Source: Brienomyrus brachyistius (taxonomy: Eukaryota; Chordata; Actinopteri; Osteoglossiformes; Mormyridae). Taken from it: 64,000 nucleotides of DNA. The stretch's first letter is position 1. Each line of letters begins with the position of its first letter. Below are positions 45,449 through 64,000 of the stretch, one piece after another. A model generated the notes under the pieces. That model saw only the letters and a list, made by a program, of their open reading frames with translations, searched no databases and had not been told where the DNA came from. The translations under genes and the position numbers were made by a program. The stretch spans positions 10,805,608-10,869,607 of the forward strand of contig NC_064549.1 of NCBI RefSeq assembly GCF_023856365.1. Reading direction: 5' to 3'.

Positions 45449-47595
45449 TGCACCCAGGCAGGCATGCGATACAGCCGCTTATTTAGTCCTTTTCTAGCCA
45501 GCTACTGCCGTATACCGTCGGCGATTAATAAACAAAACGCAATTCTTAAGGCTAGCAAACACATTCAATTTCTCGTTTTCCTGCCGTTATCAGACTGCAG
45601 CACTGAAGGTAAAACTGAAGGAGACAACCCTGACACTGACAAGCGTGTGTCAAACGGGTCCACATGGGTGCCAGTAGACGATCGTTCGGAATATGCACTT
45701 TCACGTTATATCCGAGAACTAACAAATGTTTTCTTCTTAATTTAAAACAGTACATAAATTAAAATAAAGAATAAAGGCCGCTATTTATTTCTCAAAGTGA
45801 GAAATCCCGTTTAATACTATTAATGCTATTTCGTCAGTGAGGCGAAAGTGGGCACCACAATTTCTGTGAGTTTTTCTTTTCCGATGACGACAAATGTAAG
45901 CGACACTTAAATTGTAGTTTACACCCCCGATGGTAGGTAGATCTAGAGAACAGTTGTCCCATCTGAAGTGCTGATTTTAATCATTCTTAACTACAAGGTA
46001 ATAAAGTTTCCACCCGAAAGCCGTACGGATACTCCACAGCTTCTAATTAGATATGCAAAGGCTTTTGCATATCACCTTTCAAAATTTGTTTACTGTAGTA
46101 CTGTTGTTTTAATATGAATTACATTTTCATGTTTGATGCCGTTTCTGTTTACTGACAGTCTGCAGGATGCATGCGACTACGCGTCTCTTTGTAAATATGG
46201 GAATCCATTTATCCATACAAGTTGAATCATAGTTTACTGCTTCCACCTGCGGTGAAAAACACGTTCAGATTTCGCAATACTTATAATTCGTATTGTGTAA
46301 TAGAATTTCTTGTGAGTTATTTATAAAGCGTACCTAAAAGGTTCCAGTTAAACATAAAATATGCACATACGTTTGCTTTTACTTGTATTTTATTCACTAT
46401 AAAGTCAGCATCCAATCCCCTTCCCTTGCTCACTCTACAACCAAAATGCACAATTTGGGGAATCAGTTCATAAGAAAGAGTGCATGAGATACCAACAGAA
46501 ACTCAAAGTTTAACGTAACAATGTATATAAAGACCGTCATTTTTAAAACGAGAAACGTCATTGATTCAACTGGCTTTAAAAAGCACATTGCCGTTTATTT
46601 CAGAAGGAATTTAATACTGAAAGTACATTACACCGAACACTAAAATATCTTCCCAATGTGAGAAATTACAGTATTTTGCAATAAGTACTTTTTTGGTTTT
46701 CTGTACTTGGCAAATGGGTACCAATCAAAACTAATTTTGCTATTTAAGTGTATATAAATGAAAAATAATGCGAGCTCACAAATTTAATTAAATAGTCATT
46801 ACTTTGCTACAGGATGAACATTCCCCAAATCACATCCTCCCACCAAAAAAAAAAAATCACATATATACAGCCCATTTCATGAGAATGCATACAAAATATT
46901 CAGGGGGAGGGGGGAAAAAAAACACATAAAGTATAACACGCGTGTACATTTTGGCTCACATTCAGTATTCCTCACAAAATTACAGTATATAATATGTGTG
47001 GCTTACGAAAGGAGTGTTTAGGGGGGTGAAGTGGATTTGCTCAGGCCAGTGTGTGCTTCAATAGAAACTGCCACCTTTACAGACCACTATTTACTCTCAT
47101 TTAATCTTTTCAAAAATATGAAAGAAAAACTGCATGTTAGAGTCTAAAGGTAAACTTAGTTGACCCCTGAGTTTCTAATGCAAAAAACTAGTGTATGAAA
47201 TACCTCATCGGTGTGTGTTTTAGTGCAAGCCAGCAAAATGATTAATCAGAGAGGTATTTTAAAATAGCACCTAAGCTGGCAATGCATTCCCACAAGTTTT
47301 TAAGTTGGCCAAATCATAGAAGCAAAACAGAAGCAGGTTAGCAATATGCTGCTTCATTTCCCTCCATCCCAGAACATGACAGGACTTCCGCTAGGATCTT
47401 TGTCAAGCCAGTAGGTAAATGCTTCAGATCCATACAACTGAAAAGTTTTCACAGAAAATATAAATATCCCTGAATTAAACGGATTCACAGCATTTTTATT
47501 TTTGCTTCGAAAGTTCCAGTGCTACTACCTTCCCATGGCTAGTCAGTTCGATTTTATTAGCGTTGGCTGTCCAGCTGGTCAGCAACATCAGTCCT
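45449..47595 (-). other. mipep promoter side and brwd1 3'UTR
   Basis: The brwd1 stop is at 47598-47596. Below it, minus-strand AATAAA hexamers lie at 46594-46599 and 46389-46394, so the 3'UTR probably ends near 46.4-46.6 kb. The remaining 1 kb or so contains the mipep promoter, for which I see no clear TATA box. No further gene recognised. Confidence 0.5.
46389..46394 (-). promoter_or_regulatory. brwd1: Candidate polyadenylation signal for brwd1
   Basis: Minus-strand AATAAA in 'agtgaataaaatac', about 1.2 kb after the brwd1 stop. An alternative hexamer is at 46594-46599. Confidence 0.4.
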
Positions 47596-62451
<14,856 letters not shown>

Positions 62452-64000
62452 AGTTGAGTGGGATTATTTTTAGCCGAACTTATTATTACTGATAGTATGA
62501 TATATTTATTTAATTTCAGTTGCACTGCTCTGACCCCCTCCTTGGTTGCTCCCGCTTTCTATTCAGCCAGTTTTCGGTCGCCATTGGAAGGATGAGGCCT
62601 TAGCTCTGCGAGATACTTCCGCCAGAAGAGAGGAAATAGGGGGTGGGGGGGAGAAAAAACACTCCTCTTTCTGTCCTGTAACAAAGAATGGGAGAACAGC
62701 TGTCCGACAGCAGTTTGGCGTTTGTTTTTTTTTTTACCAAGCATTAGACCCTTTGCTGTGATATCGGACGCAGTAAAGAGTGCCATTTACATAGCGAATG
62801 TTCGAATATAACTTTTCTTTTCCCCGCAGGTTTCAGTTGAGTCTGTGGATGGATGACGTCAGAGATAATGGCGACGCACACAAAAGGCTGTGTCTGCTGT
62901 TGTTTGTCACATCTCACTAATCCGTGTGCGCAGGCTGCATGCTGTTACAGTTCGTCATTGTGTTTGTAGACGTACATTAAACTGATTTTAAGTCAACTAA
63001 TTTTACAAATGTTTTACAACAATATCAAATAATTAAAGCATTCATGCGCAACTTTGTAACTTTGCTCTGATGACAATAAAATTAAGGTGCCATTTTTTTT
63101 GCAAAGCCTATTTATGCGGGCGTACATTTTGGTAATGAGATGGAATGCTAAGTTAGTTTATTAACAATCAATTTGTTAATTTGTATTATATCTGTAAATA
63201 AAGGGCAAGTCGTTTTAACAATGCAGTCACTGTCCATATTTGATTTGTCCCAATGGAACGACATCAGTATATATAGTTTAGGCATTTTCGTTTTGCAGCA
63301 ACAATAAACTTGGCTGACACGAAGCAACTAGTAAGCGAGCGTCTGCTCAAGCAAGACAACTAGGTAACTAGGAGATTATATGCTTTAATAGACATATATT
63401 TTCATGATGTAAATGCTGAATAATATTCTTCATATACTGCTGATTGTGTATGAGACTCTATGCGGCATATGCAGTATCATGTTAAATTGCTGCCCTGCGA
63501 AGAGAAATACATTGTCATATTGTCCCAAATTTCAGCATTCTAGTTTTCCCCACTTTTCCGTTTGGTGAACGCAATTTACCAAATTATATTTTCCCATTTT
63601 GTATGATGATAAAACCAATCCAGACGTAGTAGCCAGATCAAATAGTAATTGCGCAATCGTATGACTATCTATGCAGGGAATGCTGGTGTACTGAACTTTT
63701 TAGTAAGGCTATAAACAAAGTTAGGAATTCTTTAATATATGTTATAACCAATATGTTTATCTCTATTCCACAGTGCCATTTGGCTTAAATTTCACTCATC
63801 TGTTTTGTCAAGTAATTTATTTGCATAGCACATTGAAAAACAACAGGAGATAACCTAGAGGTCTTTTCAGTCTAATAAATACTGCATACAAAGTATAATA
63901 TATAAATACAAATAACGTGATAACCTGTATACGAGAAATAAGAATTTGTGAAAATAATGATTAAAAGAAAGTTAACAAAAACACCTGATTAAATAGCAGT
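62452..64000. other. brwd1 upstream sequence, no gene recognised
   Basis: About 1.5 kb before the brwd1 start, becoming AT-rich after 62.95 kb. Short ORFs resemble nothing I know. Confidence 0.6.
62575..62625 (-). promoter_or_regulatory. brwd1: Candidate brwd1 promoter elements (CCAAT, ETS)
   Basis: On the minus strand, a CCAAT box (complement of attgg at 62583-62587) and an ETS/GABP-type GCGGAAGT (complement of acttccgc at 62615-62622) lie 130-170 bp upstream of the ATG. There is no TATA box. This pairing is typical of housekeeping promoters, but the assignment is inference. Confidence 0.45.

Noticed and set aside
45464..45745. 93-aa plus-strand ORF upstream of mipep as a divergent gene
   Set aside because: No recognisable similarity and no clear splice or Kozak support; it overlaps the mipep promoter area.

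Overview
This window is vertebrate nuclear DNA, most likely from a ray-finned (teleost) fish. It has split genes with GT-AG introns. The proteins match jawed-vertebrate families closely. The interspersed repeats are of teleost type: an RTE-like LINE, an L2/CR1-like LINE 3' end, a tRNA-derived SINE, short palindromic DNA transposons and long CA/TG arrays. I cannot name the species. There are no bacterial-style operons, CRISPR arrays or phage genes.

Three protein-coding genes account for nearly all coding sequence. (1) tnfrsf19 (TROY), plus strand, about 305-12693. Its first coding exon lies before the window; seven exons are visible, covering the cysteine-rich ectodomain, the single membrane span and the cytoplasmic tail. 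(2) mipep, the mitochondrial intermediate peptidase, minus strand, 45448 down to 15410. It is complete: 19 exons, all phases agree, 698 aa, with the M3 zinc-peptidase HExxH site intact. (3) brwd1, minus strand, 62451 down to 47596. It is complete: 43 exons, 2249 aa, with an N-terminal helical motif, WD40 propeller, Tudor-like region, two bromodomains and a long acidic/basic tail. I built the exon models by hand from ORF, splice-site and family resemblance. The summed coding lengths divide by three in every gene.

Layout. 1-12.7 kb is tnfrsf19, with a SINE in its last intron and a 143-bp palindromic element just after the long-form stop codon. 12.7-15.4 kb is the tail-to-tail gap to mipep. 15.4-45.4 kb is mipep. 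Its introns hold most of the repeats: two minisatellites (a 54-bp unit at 32.6-33.6 kb and a 37-bp unit at 35.7-36.6 kb), long CA/TG arrays, a broken RTE-type LINE, an L2/CR1-type LINE 3' end with a fold-back, two copies of a 420-440 bp AT-rich transposon-like repeat, and two more copies of the palindromic element. 45.4-47.6 kb holds the mipep promoter side and brwd1 3'UTR. 47.6-62.5 kb is compact brwd1. 62.5-64 kb is brwd1 upstream sequence with no gene that I can recognise.

The three genes do not form a pathway: a surface receptor, a mitochondrial matrix protease and a chromatin reader. The tail-to-tail tnfrsf19-mipep pair matches the human chromosome 13 arrangement as I recall it. BRWD1 is on human chromosome 21, so the brwd1 junction is the lineage-specific part of the neighbourhood. 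I found no evidence for a wholly new biological system. The most notable items are the repeat structures next to splice acceptors, the higher-order minisatellite, the hairpin-unit minisatellite, the foldback element in the tnfrsf19 3' region, a GC-AG intron in mipep, and the brwd1 C-terminus.
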